Below, piece after piece: positions 5,838 through 15,700 of a DNA stretch of 30,742 bases. Positions within the stretch are counted from its first letter, which is position 1, and each line of letters begins with the position of its first letter. Source of the DNA: Syntrophaceae bacterium UBA5619 (GTDB taxonomy: Bacteria > Desulfobacterota > Syntrophia > Syntrophales > UBA5619); NCBI GenBank assembly GCA_002424545.1, contig DIKL01000050.1, positions 1 to 30,742 of the forward strand. Direction: 5' to 3'. Below the pieces are notes generated by a model, which was not told the DNA's origin, did not search any database, and saw only the letters and a program-made list of their open reading frames with translations. A program made the position numbers and the translations under genes.

Positions 5838-7709
5838 TTAATGAAAATCAGGCATCTTGAACAGTTCGAGAAAGATCTCGAATGTGATGACCGTCATCAG
5901 CAGGTCGTTGTCAAAGGTCTGATTGACCGTGAACCCATCGCTCCGATAGGTCTTCTTGAGCCGCTCGATCGTATCGGGGTTGAAGTATCCCTCCCGTTTG
6001 ATCTTATCGTACGACAACAGGTCGTTCAGCCAGGGGATATCCTGCTTCAGAAGATAGGGGCTTCCCGGCGCCACGAAACCGAACTTCTGCCGGTTGACCA
6101 CGACAGCGGGCAGATAACGCTCCGCCGTTCTTCTCACGATGTATTTCTCGGCGGCGTCTTTCATCAAAAGACCCACCGGCAGCGTCCGGGCGAACTCGAT
6201 CACCTCCCGGTCGAGAAAGGGGTAGCGGGCTTCCACGGAATTGGCCAGAGAGACCCGATCACCGTGATCGGAGAGGAGGTGGTCCGATAGGCGCAGCTTG
6301 AAATCGACGTAAGAGCGCTTGTGGAGGGGATGGCGGCCGATCATCTTCGCCACGTCCACCAGTGCCTTCCCCTCGGCGCAGAAGGTATCCATCATCGCCG
6401 TCACGGCTTCCGAATAAAGGGCCGCCTTCGTTTCCCGGAAGGCGAAAAAATTCCTTTCGTAGAGAAACCGGCTGTCCCCCCAGAGACGCCGGCGGATCTC
6501 CTTTTCAAGCTGGGTTTCTACATCGTCGCTTTCTTCGAGACCGTCTCGCTGCAGCATGTCGAACCGGTATCCCACATAGCCGCCGAAGAGCTCGTCCGAA
6601 CCCTCGCCGGTGAGGATGACCTTGAGGCCTTGACAATGAACCAGTTCCGACAGGGCCAGCGAGCACGTGTCGTAGGATTCCTTCAGCGGCGATTCGGCGT
6701 GGTATACCGCGGTTTTGATGCGGTTGATGATGTCCGGCCAGTCGAAGAGGATCTCATGGTGAATCGACCGGACCTGGGAGGCAATCAGCCGCTGGTATTT
6801 TCGCTCATCGATGTCGGGCTGGTCAAAACCGATCGAGAAGGAATGCCACTGCTCTCCCGGACGGGTGTCGCTGATGATCGCGGCGATCAGGGAGGAGTCC
6901 AATCCCCCGCTCAGGTAGAAGCCGACGGGGACGTCGGCGTTGAGCCGCAGCCGAACGGCCTGTCGGAGGAGGTCATCGAGCTTCTCCACGTAGAAGGATT
7001 CCGGATGCCCGTCGCCGCCTTCGCCTTCCCGCGGATAGGCCAGATCCCAGTACTCATGAATCTCCACTTTTCCGTTTCGGACGGTGGCGCAGTGGCCGGG
7101 TTTGAGACTCCGGATCCCGGCAAACATGGTCGTCGGGCTCACGATCCCCGGGAAGGTGAAAACCTGGTCGAGGCCCGTCAAATCCACACCCCGCCGGACG
7201 GCGGGGTGTTCCAGAATCGCCTTGATTTCCGAGGCGAAGATGAATGAGCCTCCGGCTTCGGTGAAAAAAAGCGGGGTGATCCCCGCATGGTCGCGGGCCA
7301 GAAAGAGGGTCTGCGTCTTTTTGTCAAAGACGGCAAAGGAGAACTGGCCGTTGAGGCGGTTGAGGAATTCGCGGCCGTAGGCCTCATAGAGATGGACCAG
7401 AACCTCCACATCGCAGGTGGTCTGAAACCGGTGCCCCCCGGCGATCAGTGTCTCCCTGAGTTCCCGGTAGTTGTAGATCTCGCCGTTGCAGACCGAGACG
7501 ACTGTGCGGTCCTCATTGTAATGGGGCTGATTCCCCGTCGTCAGGTCGAGGATCGAAAGCCTCCGAAAGGCCAAGCCCCAGTGCTCCTCCACATGGAATC
7601 CCGCGTCGTCGGGCCCGCGGTGGACCAGGGTCCCTGCCATGTCCTCCAGCACTGTCCTTTCGACGGGGGTTTCCCCGGTCAGATCGACGATTCCCGCGAT
7701 CCCGCACAT
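5838..7709 (-). CDS. asnB: Asparagine synthase-type amidotransferase (glutamine-hydrolysing)
   Basis: Class II glutamine amidotransferase plus ATP-dependent synthetase, which converts a carboxylate (canonically Asp) to an amide via an acyl-adenylate. The N-terminal nucleophile Cys2 (MCGIAGIV) is present, with glutaminase landmarks RLSILDL, CNGEIYN and CDVEVLVHLYEAYG. The synthetase half carries the PPi loop SGGLDSSLIAA near residue 265, TGEGSDELFGGY near 365, and SVEARYPFLD near 490. Length (623 aa) is normal for AsnB. The ATG starts just after the stop of the truncated glycosyltransferase frame, with GAGG ~10 nt upstream. Position inside the cluster suggests either tailoring of the peptide (amidating a free carboxylate, for instance on an iso-linked Asp) or supply of Asn; the sequence cannot decide. 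Confidence 0.9.
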   Translation of the reverse strand: MCGIAGIVDLTGETPVERTVLEDMAGTLVHRGPDDAGFHVEEHWGLAFRRLSILDLTTGNQPHYNEDRTVVSVCNGEIYNYRELRETLIAGGHRFQTTCDVEVLVHLYEAYGREFLNRLNGQFSFAVFDKKTQTLFLARDHAGITPLFFTEAGGSFIFASEIKAILEHPAVRRGVDLTGLDQVFTFPGIVSPTTMFAGIRSLKPGHCATVRNGKVEIHEYWDLAYPREGEGGDGHPESFYVEKLDDLLRQAVRLRLNADVPVGFYLSGGLDSSLIAAIISDTRPGEQWHSFSIGFDQPDIDERKYQRLIASQVRSIHHEILFDWPDIINRIKTAVYHAESPLKESYDTCSLALSELVHCQGLKVILTGEGSDELFGGYVGYRFDMLQRDGLEESDDVETQLEKEIRRRLWGDSRFLYERNFFAFRETKAALYSEAVTAMMDTFCAEGKALVDVAKMIGRHPLHKRSYVDFKLRLSDHLLSDHGDRVSLANSVEARYPFLDREVIEFARTLPVGLLMKDAAEKYIVRRTAERYLPAVVVNRQKFGFVAPGSPYLLKQDIPWLNDLLSYDKIKREGYFNPDTIERLKKTYRSDGFTVNQTFDNDLLMTVITFEIFLELFKMPDFH

Positions 7710-7712
7710 ATC

Positions 7713-7844
7713 TTAATAACCCTCGACGATCTCTTGCGGACCGTAATACACCGCCCGCCGTCCGTGCGCACGGAGTCCCCTGCCCAGGGAGAACGTCGCG
7801 TAATAGCCTCCACGCTTCGGCATGACAATTATGGCAATGGTCAT
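7713..7844 (-). pseudogene. Truncated N-terminus of a GT1/MGT-type glycosyltransferase
   Basis: From the ATG at 7844 a 43-codon frame reads MTIAIIVMPKRGGYYATFSL and continues LGRGLRAHGRRAVYYGPQEIVEG-Y. This is the characteristic first beta-strand/helix/second strand of GT-B macrolide-type glycosyltransferases (…F.LAR.L..RGH.VVY.G…). It stops at TAA (7715-7713), 3 nt before asnB, whereas intact enzymes exceed 380 residues. No continuation is visible because asnB begins immediately. It therefore looks like the stub of a deleted gene. It could still be translated and couple to asnB. The longer in-frame start at 7901 adds 19 residues without a family match. Confidence 0.6.
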
Positions 7845-8019
7845 ACACCGCCCCGGTACTGCGGTATGAGGTTGGCAAACTGGATGGGCTTCATGTATCA
7901 TTCAGTCGAGGTCCTGGGCACAATGTCCTCACGTACCAGGGCCGCATGCCCGTATCTCTCGATTCAGACAGCTCACAAAATGAGGGAACATCCCCTTCAC
8001 GGAATCCACTCCCATCCCG

Positions 8020-9669
8020 TCACGGACCCCACTGCCGGCCCGCGGTCTCCTCGACAATGGCTCCGAAGTCGAGCTTCAAGACACGGTCGGCCACATGAAA
8101 GTAGCGATCATCGTGGGTGGATGCAATGATCGTCTTTCCCTGCTTCTTCAGATCCGCGAGCACCTCTTCGTAGAAGTGTCTCCGGAAACCGGGATCCTGA
8201 TCGGCTGCCACCTCATCGAAGAGATAAATGGGCTTATCCTCCATGAGGGCGCTGATCAGGGCGAGCCTCTTGCGCTGGCCTGTTGAGAGGTTGATATCGC
8301 TGAATTCTCCGTCGCGATAGGATATCTTCTCACTCAATTCCATGACGTCGAGCAGCCTGCTCAGCCTGCCCTCATCGACGTCCCTGAGCCCGTAGAGACG
8401 ATCGAAGAGATGAAAGTCCGTAAGGATGATGGAGAAAAAATTCCGGTAGGCGCCGTAATTGGTCATGTTGACCGGAACGTCGTCCATCTGGATCACACCC
8501 CGCTGGGGATAGTACAGACCGGCGAGAAGTTTGACGAGCGTGGTCTTCCCGCTGCCGTTTCCACCGACAAAAAACAGGATCTGCCCCTTCTTCACCTCCA
8601 GATCGATCGGCCCGACCGAAAAGACCTTCTCATCACTCGATTTTTCATAGGAGAAGGTGACCTTTTTCATCGTGATGGTGTCGAAGGTCGTCTTGGACTG
8701 CAGGGGGCCGGTCGTCTTCGATTGGCGGGTATCGTCGGCACCGTCGAAGATCTCCTCGAGTGCGTCCAGCTTTTCCAAGGCGATGTTCGCCACCGATATG
8801 ACGGGTATGGCCTCGACCACTGCCCCCAGGGGGCCGACCACGAAGAGGAGAACCGCCACGAGACTCATGATCAACTGAGGGGATGAAGAGCTCATCTGGG
8901 GCAGTACAAAAATCACCGCCGCGATCATGATCATCATGAACACCTGTGTGTAAATGATGTTGGAGATGAATCTCCCCTCCGTTCTGATCCGGATCTCCTT
9001 GACACTTGCGGAGATGGTCTCCAGGTAATTGCAGAACAGATCGTCGCTCTTGGCCCGGTTCATCTTCAATTCCTTGAACCCCTCGAGGAGATGGTTCAGG
9101 GAACCGATGAATTCATTTTCCATTTTCGCGGAGATGCGAAGCTCCTGATCGATGGTTCTCTGATTGTACATATAGACGGCGATACCGCAGGCGATTACGG
9201 CCAACTCCAGCCAGAAGGCGGTGAGCGAGAGCCAGGCCATGTAGGCGGAGGAAAAGACCAGCATGATCGCCGCGACGGTGCCGTTGGCGATCCGTCGGAA
9301 GGCTTCGAAAACGACCTCCGTACCCTCCGAAAGGGTGGTCAGTACCCTGGGTTTCCCGACCTGTTCGAAAATGGAGAGATTGGAGCGCCTGATCTTGTCC
9401 GCGATCCGCAAATTCGTCTTCGTCAACGCCGCGCGGGCGATGGTCGAGGTTTGATTGAGCGTGTAATGCCTGGTCAGGGCAAGGATCAGGACGCTCAATA
9501 GGAAAATCAGGAGATACCTGAGGTTCAGATTGGCATAATCCTGGGCGGCTTCGTTGATAATGACGACAATCAGGCCGTTGAATATGCCGGCGATGAGTCC
9601 CGCAATCAGAATCTTATGGCCGGTCTGGTTCGATTCTCTTCTCAGGAAGCTGATCAGTCTGCTGTTCAT
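8020..9669 (-). CDS. Cyclic-peptide-type ABC exporter (SyrD/PvdE-like), TMD-NBD fusion
   Basis: Half-transporter of the cyclic peptide exporter family, which in NRPS clusters moves product or precursor across the inner membrane. Residues ~1-310 hold six hydrophobic segments (clear ones at ~22-40, 50-67, 130-175, 240-260 and 270-292). The NBD follows: Walker A GGNGSGKTT near residue 368, the signature LSTGQRKRLAL near 460 (the Thr variant typical of this family), Walker B YLFDEVAADQDP near 480, and an H-loop in ASTHDD. Length (549 aa) matches the family. The ATG at 9669 has AAGGTGA upstream. It follows the NRPS stop by 118 nt and is the only transporter in the window, so it is the likely exporter of the peptide, comparable in role to McyH. 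Confidence 0.92.
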   Translation of the reverse strand: MNSRLISFLRRESNQTGHKILIAGLIAGIFNGLIVVIINEAAQDYANLNLRYLLIFLLSVLILALTRHYTLNQTSTIARAALTKTNLRIADKIRRSNLSIFEQVGKPRVLTTLSEGTEVVFEAFRRIANGTVAAIMLVFSSAYMAWLSLTAFWLELAVIACGIAVYMYNQRTIDQELRISAKMENEFIGSLNHLLEGFKELKMNRAKSDDLFCNYLETISASVKEIRIRTEGRFISNIIYTQVFMMIMIAAVIFVLPQMSSSSPQLIMSLVAVLLFVVGPLGAVVEAIPVISVANIALEKLDALEEIFDGADDTRQSKTTGPLQSKTTFDTITMKKVTFSYEKSSDEKVFSVGPIDLEVKKGQILFFVGGNGSGKTTLVKLLAGLYYPQRGVIQMDDVPVNMTNYGAYRNFFSIILTDFHLFDRLYGLRDVDEGRLSRLLDVMELSEKISYRDGEFSDINLSTGQRKRLALISALMEDKPIYLFDEVAADQDPGFRRHFYEEVLADLKKQGKTIIASTHDDRYFHVADRVLKLDFGAIVEETAGRQWGP

Positions 9670-9787
9670 GGGTCACCTTATCAGCGTTCGGTCCAATCCG
9701 GGGAAAGCGTCATTCCCATACACCACGGGACGCCAAAAGTCAAAATACTTCCACGACAGACGACTGACCTGCCGCATCGCCGGTCCA

Positions 9788-12700
9788 CTAAAAATCCTCA
9801 CTGATCTCCGCGGCGGAGCGGATAAACGCATCCCGCTCCCGCCGCTCTTCGGCACTCAGCACCGATAACCGGAGGTCGCCGATACGTATCCCGGCCTCGG
9901 CCACCATCGAACCGATGATCGCCCCGAAGGTCTCCTTCACCTGTTCCATCAGTTCCTTGGGAAAGACCTGCGCGTTGTAGCGAAACTCAATCTGCATCGG
10001 CTCACCCGGTTCAACGACAATCGTCAAGTCGTAGTTCGTCTGCTCGACGACCTTGACCTCCCCGATGCGAAATCCCAGCCGGTATTTTCGTTCGAGCCCG
10101 ATCAGATCCTGGGCGAGCGGATAGTTTTCGAAGACCAGTACGTGGTCCAGCAATCCCTGTTTCAGAGGGGTCACGGTCTGAACATCGGCAAGGGAACAAT
10201 AGTGGTGCGGTTCGGATTTCAACGCGTCGGCCTGAACATCCCGAATGAGCTGCGCGACCGTTTTTTCAGGTTTCAGCTTGATTCTAACGGGTACCGTGTT
10301 GATGAACAGGCCTGCCATTTTTTCGATGTCGGCTACTTGAGCCGGCCTGCCCGATATGGTCGCACCGAATACGACATCGTCGGAACCGCTGTATCGACTG
10401 AGAACGAGGCCCCAGACCGCCTGAATGACCGTATTCAGGGTGACCTGATGGCCGGCGGAAAAACGTTTCAGGGCCTTGCCGGTCTGGACGTCGATTTCCA
10501 AGATGACCGTTTCCGGGCAAAATTCCTTTGCCTCTTCTTGTATATCCCTTCTCGGCAGGACGGCCGAACGGTCGTACCCCCGGAGATAGTCCCTCCAGTA
10601 TTCGATGGTCGCCGGGCGGTCCAGATTCTCGATCCAGCGGATATAGGCTCCGAACGGCGCCGCGGGATCCGCATCCGGAACGCCGCCCCGCCTTAATGTA
10701 TCGTAGGTCCTAAAAAATTCGCTCATCAGGATGCCCGCACACCACCCGTCAATCAGGATATGGTGGTAGCTCCAGAGAACCTCAAAGGATCGCTCACCCT
10801 TTTTAAAGACATTGACCCGCATCGGAACCTTTGCGGTCGGATCAAATCCCTCATCCCGGTCCCGCTTTCTGGCTTTTGCAAGGCGTTTCGACTGCCGTTC
10901 CTCGGGAAGCGTGCTGATGTCCTCGTAACGGAAATCGACGCGTCCCTCCCGGACCACGACCTGAAGGGGACGGTCGGCGCCTTTGTGAATGAACACGGTT
11001 CTAAGGATGTCGTGCCGTAAAAACAGCATATTCCAGCAGGCCTCAAAAAGGGCCAGGTCGAGTTCCCCGTCGATCCCAAAGGAGATTTGCATGAAATAGG
11101 CGGCCAACCCGTCTTCGAGCATGGCGTGGAACAGCATCCCCTCCTGGAGCGGTGAAAGCGGATAGACGTCCTTGAGATTGGCGGGCGGAATTCCACATTC
11201 GGCAAGGATGCGGTCCAGGTCCCGCATCGTAAGGTCCTTGTACGTCAGGTCATGGGGGGTCAACTCGGAACCCGGGCGGGAAACACAGTGATCCATGATC
11301 CGTCGCAGCTCGTCACGGTAGGTCTGAAGGAATCTATGCACCGTCTCTTCCCGGTGGATCTTCATGCTGAAGCTCAGGCCGATTTTCAATCTGCCCTCGA
11401 TGACCACACCCTCGATTTCAATCTCGCTAGGCCGCTCAAACAGACCGCTGATCAAATTCTTGACAGGGGTCTCTTCGATAGAAAACCTGCCCCGCCCTCC
11501 GACATCAAAGCTGCCGAGGTAATTGAAGAGGATCCGTGATCTCCGATTGAAAGGCATTCCGGTGCCTTCCGCCACGGGCGATAGGTATTTCAGGACGCCG
11601 TAGCCTACACCTCTGTTCGGTACGCGCCTCAATCCCTCCTTGACCTGTTTGATCTGTATGCCCGGCTCCTCGGATTCCGCAATATCAACGATGACCGGAT
11701 AGATGCTCGTGAACCAACCCACGGTTCTCCCGATATCGATGTCCGCAAAGAGCGGTTCCCTGCCGTGCCCTTCCAGGTCGATGAATCCCTTCTCCGATCC
11801 GTAGCACCGTTTCATGGCCCTGCCGAGAGCCGTCAGCAGCAGGTCATTGACCTCGGTATGGTAGGCGCGGTTCGCTTTCGTCATCAACGCCAGGGTCTCC
11901 TCGCCGTCCAACTCCACAAAAACAGTCCTGGCGTCTTCGTATCGATTCGCCGTTCCCTCGAAATCGGGTGGTATCGCCAGCGCCTCCGTTTCTTCCAACT
12001 GCCTCCAGAAAGGTATCTCGGCGAGCAGTTTGGCGTCGGCGCCGTACCGGGCGATTTTTTCCGCCCATGCCTTGAAAGAATCGGTCTTTGGCGGGAGGGA
12101 CGGTGTTGCGCCCGAAAGGGCCTGCTCGTAACCGATGTTGAGATCCTCCAACAGGATCCGCCAGGATACCCCGTCCATCGCCAGATGATGAACAACGATG
12201 AGGAGCCGATCCTGGTCGTCTTGTCTGAAGAGGACCGCTTTCATCATCGGTCCGCTCTTCAGATCGAGGGAGGAGGGAACTTGCGAACACAGTCGTTCCC
12301 GTTCCCGCTCCTGGTTCTCTCTTACCTTCAGATCGACAACCGTGACGCCGAGGGGATAGTCCATACCCGCCATCCGTTGGACAGGGTCATCGCCGCCGCC
12401 TTGGAAGATCATCCTCAGGGCGTCATGATGCGCCTGCAACTTCAGCAGCGCCAACCTGAGCGCCGGTTCGTCAACCCGGTCTTGCGCGCGGAGCAATACC
12501 GCCTGCGCATAGTGATGACGCCCCTTGCCGTAGAGTCGGAAGAACCGCGCCTGAATAGCGGTGAGCGGGACTCTGCCGGTCACCACGCCCTGCTGCGGGA
12601 TGCGCTTTTTGGGGGAGAGCCTTTTCGCCAGCGCTCGAATGGTAGGCGTTTCGAAAACATGGCCAATTTCGAGTGTGAGCTGATGCTGATTGAGGCGAGA

Positions 12701-15700
12701 CAGAATCTGGATCGCTTTGATGGAATCCCCGCCCAGGGAGAAATAATTGTCGAGGACGCCAATCTCGTCCCGGCGAAGCACATCTTTCCAAATACCGACC
12801 AGCAGCGCCTCATGCTCCGTTTGCGGACCCGCAAATTCCGTTTCATGCTTGAGATCTTCACCTTCAATGGTCAACAGGGCTTTGCGGTCCGCCTTCCCGT
12901 TTGACGTCAGAGGCATCTCCTGGATTCGCAAGAAACGCGACGGAATCATATAGTCCGGCAGGTGCTCACCCAGGCGGCCCCGCAATCCTTCGATATCGAG
13001 ATCCTGGAGGGTCACCAGATAGGAGCAGAGGAACCTGTCTCCTGCCTCGTCCTCCCGGACAATTACCGCGGCCTGTTCGATTTCCGGCTGTCGCAGCAGG
13101 ATATTCTCGATTTCGCCAAGTTCTATCCGGTTGCCGCGAATCTTGACCTGATGATCCAATCTTCCCAGATACTCCACATTCCCGTCAGCCATCCATCGGC
13201 ATAAATCTCCGCTTTTATATACCTGCCGGCCCTCCTGAAAGGGGTGCGGAATGAATTTCTCGGATGTCAATTCGGGATTGTTCAGGTAACCGCGGGCCAG
13301 ACCGTCTCCGCCGATCCAGAGTTCCCCCGGAACGCCCACCGGCACCAGATTCCCATATCGGGTATCGACGATATAGAATTCGATGTTGTCAATCGGTTTG
13401 CCGATGGGCACCACGTCGCCGACCTCTTCGGTGGGGCAATCATAGTAGCTTACGTCTACCGTCGCCTCGGTGGGACCGTAGAGATTATGGAGCGTTATCC
13501 CTCGGGTTCTGCCCAGAAGGCGGTTGAACAACTCCACGCAATGAGCCCCCAGCGCCTCGCCACTGGAGAAAACCTGCCTCAAGCTTTTCAACAACGGCAC
13601 CCTGTTTCCCGGATCTGCGGACAGGTACTCCAGAAAAACGCTCAGCATCGAAGGAACGAAATGCATCTTCGTCACGCCGAACCGATGCACCGCCTCCGTG
13701 ATCGCTCCCGGGTCCTTGTGGCCTCCCGGCGCAAGCATACAGACGGATGATCCGTACCACGACCACCAGAACAGTTCCCACACCGATACATCGAAGGTAA
13801 ATGGGGTCTTCTGCAAAATGACCCCGTTCTTCTCCAGCGAATATTTCCGCTCCATCCATCCGAGGCGGTTCACGACCGAGCGATGTTCGATCATCACCCC
13901 CTTGGGATTGCCGGTGGAGCCTGAGGTGTACAGGACGTATGCCAAGTTTCGGCTTCCGGCCGTTCGGGAAGGATTGCTCTTCATTCCCTGCTTGATGCCC
14001 CTGATATCGACACTTTCAACGCCCTCCAACCCGACGCCATCGGTCAGAACCGTTTTGCAACCGCTGTTCCGGACCATGTAGAGCGCCCGTTCCCGGGGAT
14101 ACGAGGGCTCGATGGGCAGATAGGCGGCCCCTGATTTCAGAATGCCGAAGAGTCCAATGATCATCCACTCAGAGCGATCCAGCATGATGCCCACGATGTC
14201 GTCCGGCTTGACGGCGTGCCGTTTTCGCAGATAGTGGGCCAGCCGGTTTGCCTTTTCGTTCAATTCACGATAGGTCAGACAAGCCTGTCCGCAGATCACC
14301 GCCCGGTTATCGGGGGTTTTTTGCACCTGTTCCTCAAAGAGGTCAACGATCGTCACGTCCGTCCGATAAGGATGGAAAGTGGCATTGAAATCCTTCACCA
14401 GATGCCGCTTTTCGCCCTCGCTCAGGATTTCGACGGCATGCATCCTCCGGTCGGGATCAACGATGATTTGATCCAGGATATTCAGAAAACAGGAGAGGCA
14501 TCGTTCCGCTGTTTCCCGCCGGAAAAGATCCGTTGCGTATTCCAGGGAGATGTTCAACTCACGGCCGGAATCCGCGATATCGAGGGTCATATCAAAAATG
14601 GAGGTTTCCGTGCTGCAATTGAGCTCCGTAAAGGTGACGCCTCCGGAGGAGACGGAGGACCCCTCCTGGGTCTCATAAACGAACATGGTATCGAAGAGGG
14701 GATTGCGGCTCATATCTCTGTCCGGAGAGAGCCTTTTCACCAGATCTTCGAAAGGATATTCCCGGCGGTCATAGGCATCGAGCACCTCTCTTTTCACCTC
14801 ATCGAGGAACGCGCGGAAGGCCTTCGTTCCTTCAGGCCGGCACCGGACCGGTACGGTATTGACGAACATGCCGATGGAAGATCCGAACTTCTCTGTCCCC
14901 CTGCCGTCATAGGTCGTTCCCACAACCACATCCTCATTTCCCGTCAGTTTGTGAAGCAGCAGGAAATAAGCGGCAAAAAGGATCATATGCAGCGAAACGC
15001 CGGCGGAGCGCGCCGCCGACCTGACCTTTCGGGTTGCATCGGAATCGAGCTTGCGGAAGATCTTGTCGCCTCGAAAGGTCTTGACCGGCGGGCGTAAAAA
15101 ATCGGCCGGGAGGTCGAGCGGCGGAACGGCCGACGAAAACTTTTCCCCCCAGTAGCGTTCGTGCTTTCCATATTCGTCGCCGGCGAGATAAGCCTGTTCC
15201 ATTTCCACGTAATCCCGATAGGAAGCCGTCGGTGGGAAGACCGTTTCCCCGCCGTACCGCTTGATCAATTCGGACAGGAAGAGATACCCGGATATGCCGT
15301 CGAAGATGATGTGGTGCGCATCGACGACCAGCAGGTGGCGGTCCGCAGACAGCCGCACGAGAGCGGCCCGGAGCAGAGGCGGTTTGGCGAGATCGAACGG
15401 TCTGATGCACTCCCGCACGATCGCATCGATATTCCCGGATGGGCGCTCAAAATAGGAAATGTTGAAGTCCAGGCGATTGCAGACTTGCTGCACCAGTGTG
15501 TCGTCCATGATGACGAAGCCCGCTCTCAGGCTTTCCTGCCGGTCGATGATCGCCCCAAAGCAGGCCTCAAGCCTCCCCCGGTCCAGGGCGCCGTCGATCG
15601 CCAGGGCGCCACTGATGTGATAGGCCAATTCTCCGCCTTTCGTCTGGCTGAGCACATAGATCCTTTTCTGCGCGGACGACATCGGATAAGTCATCCCGGA

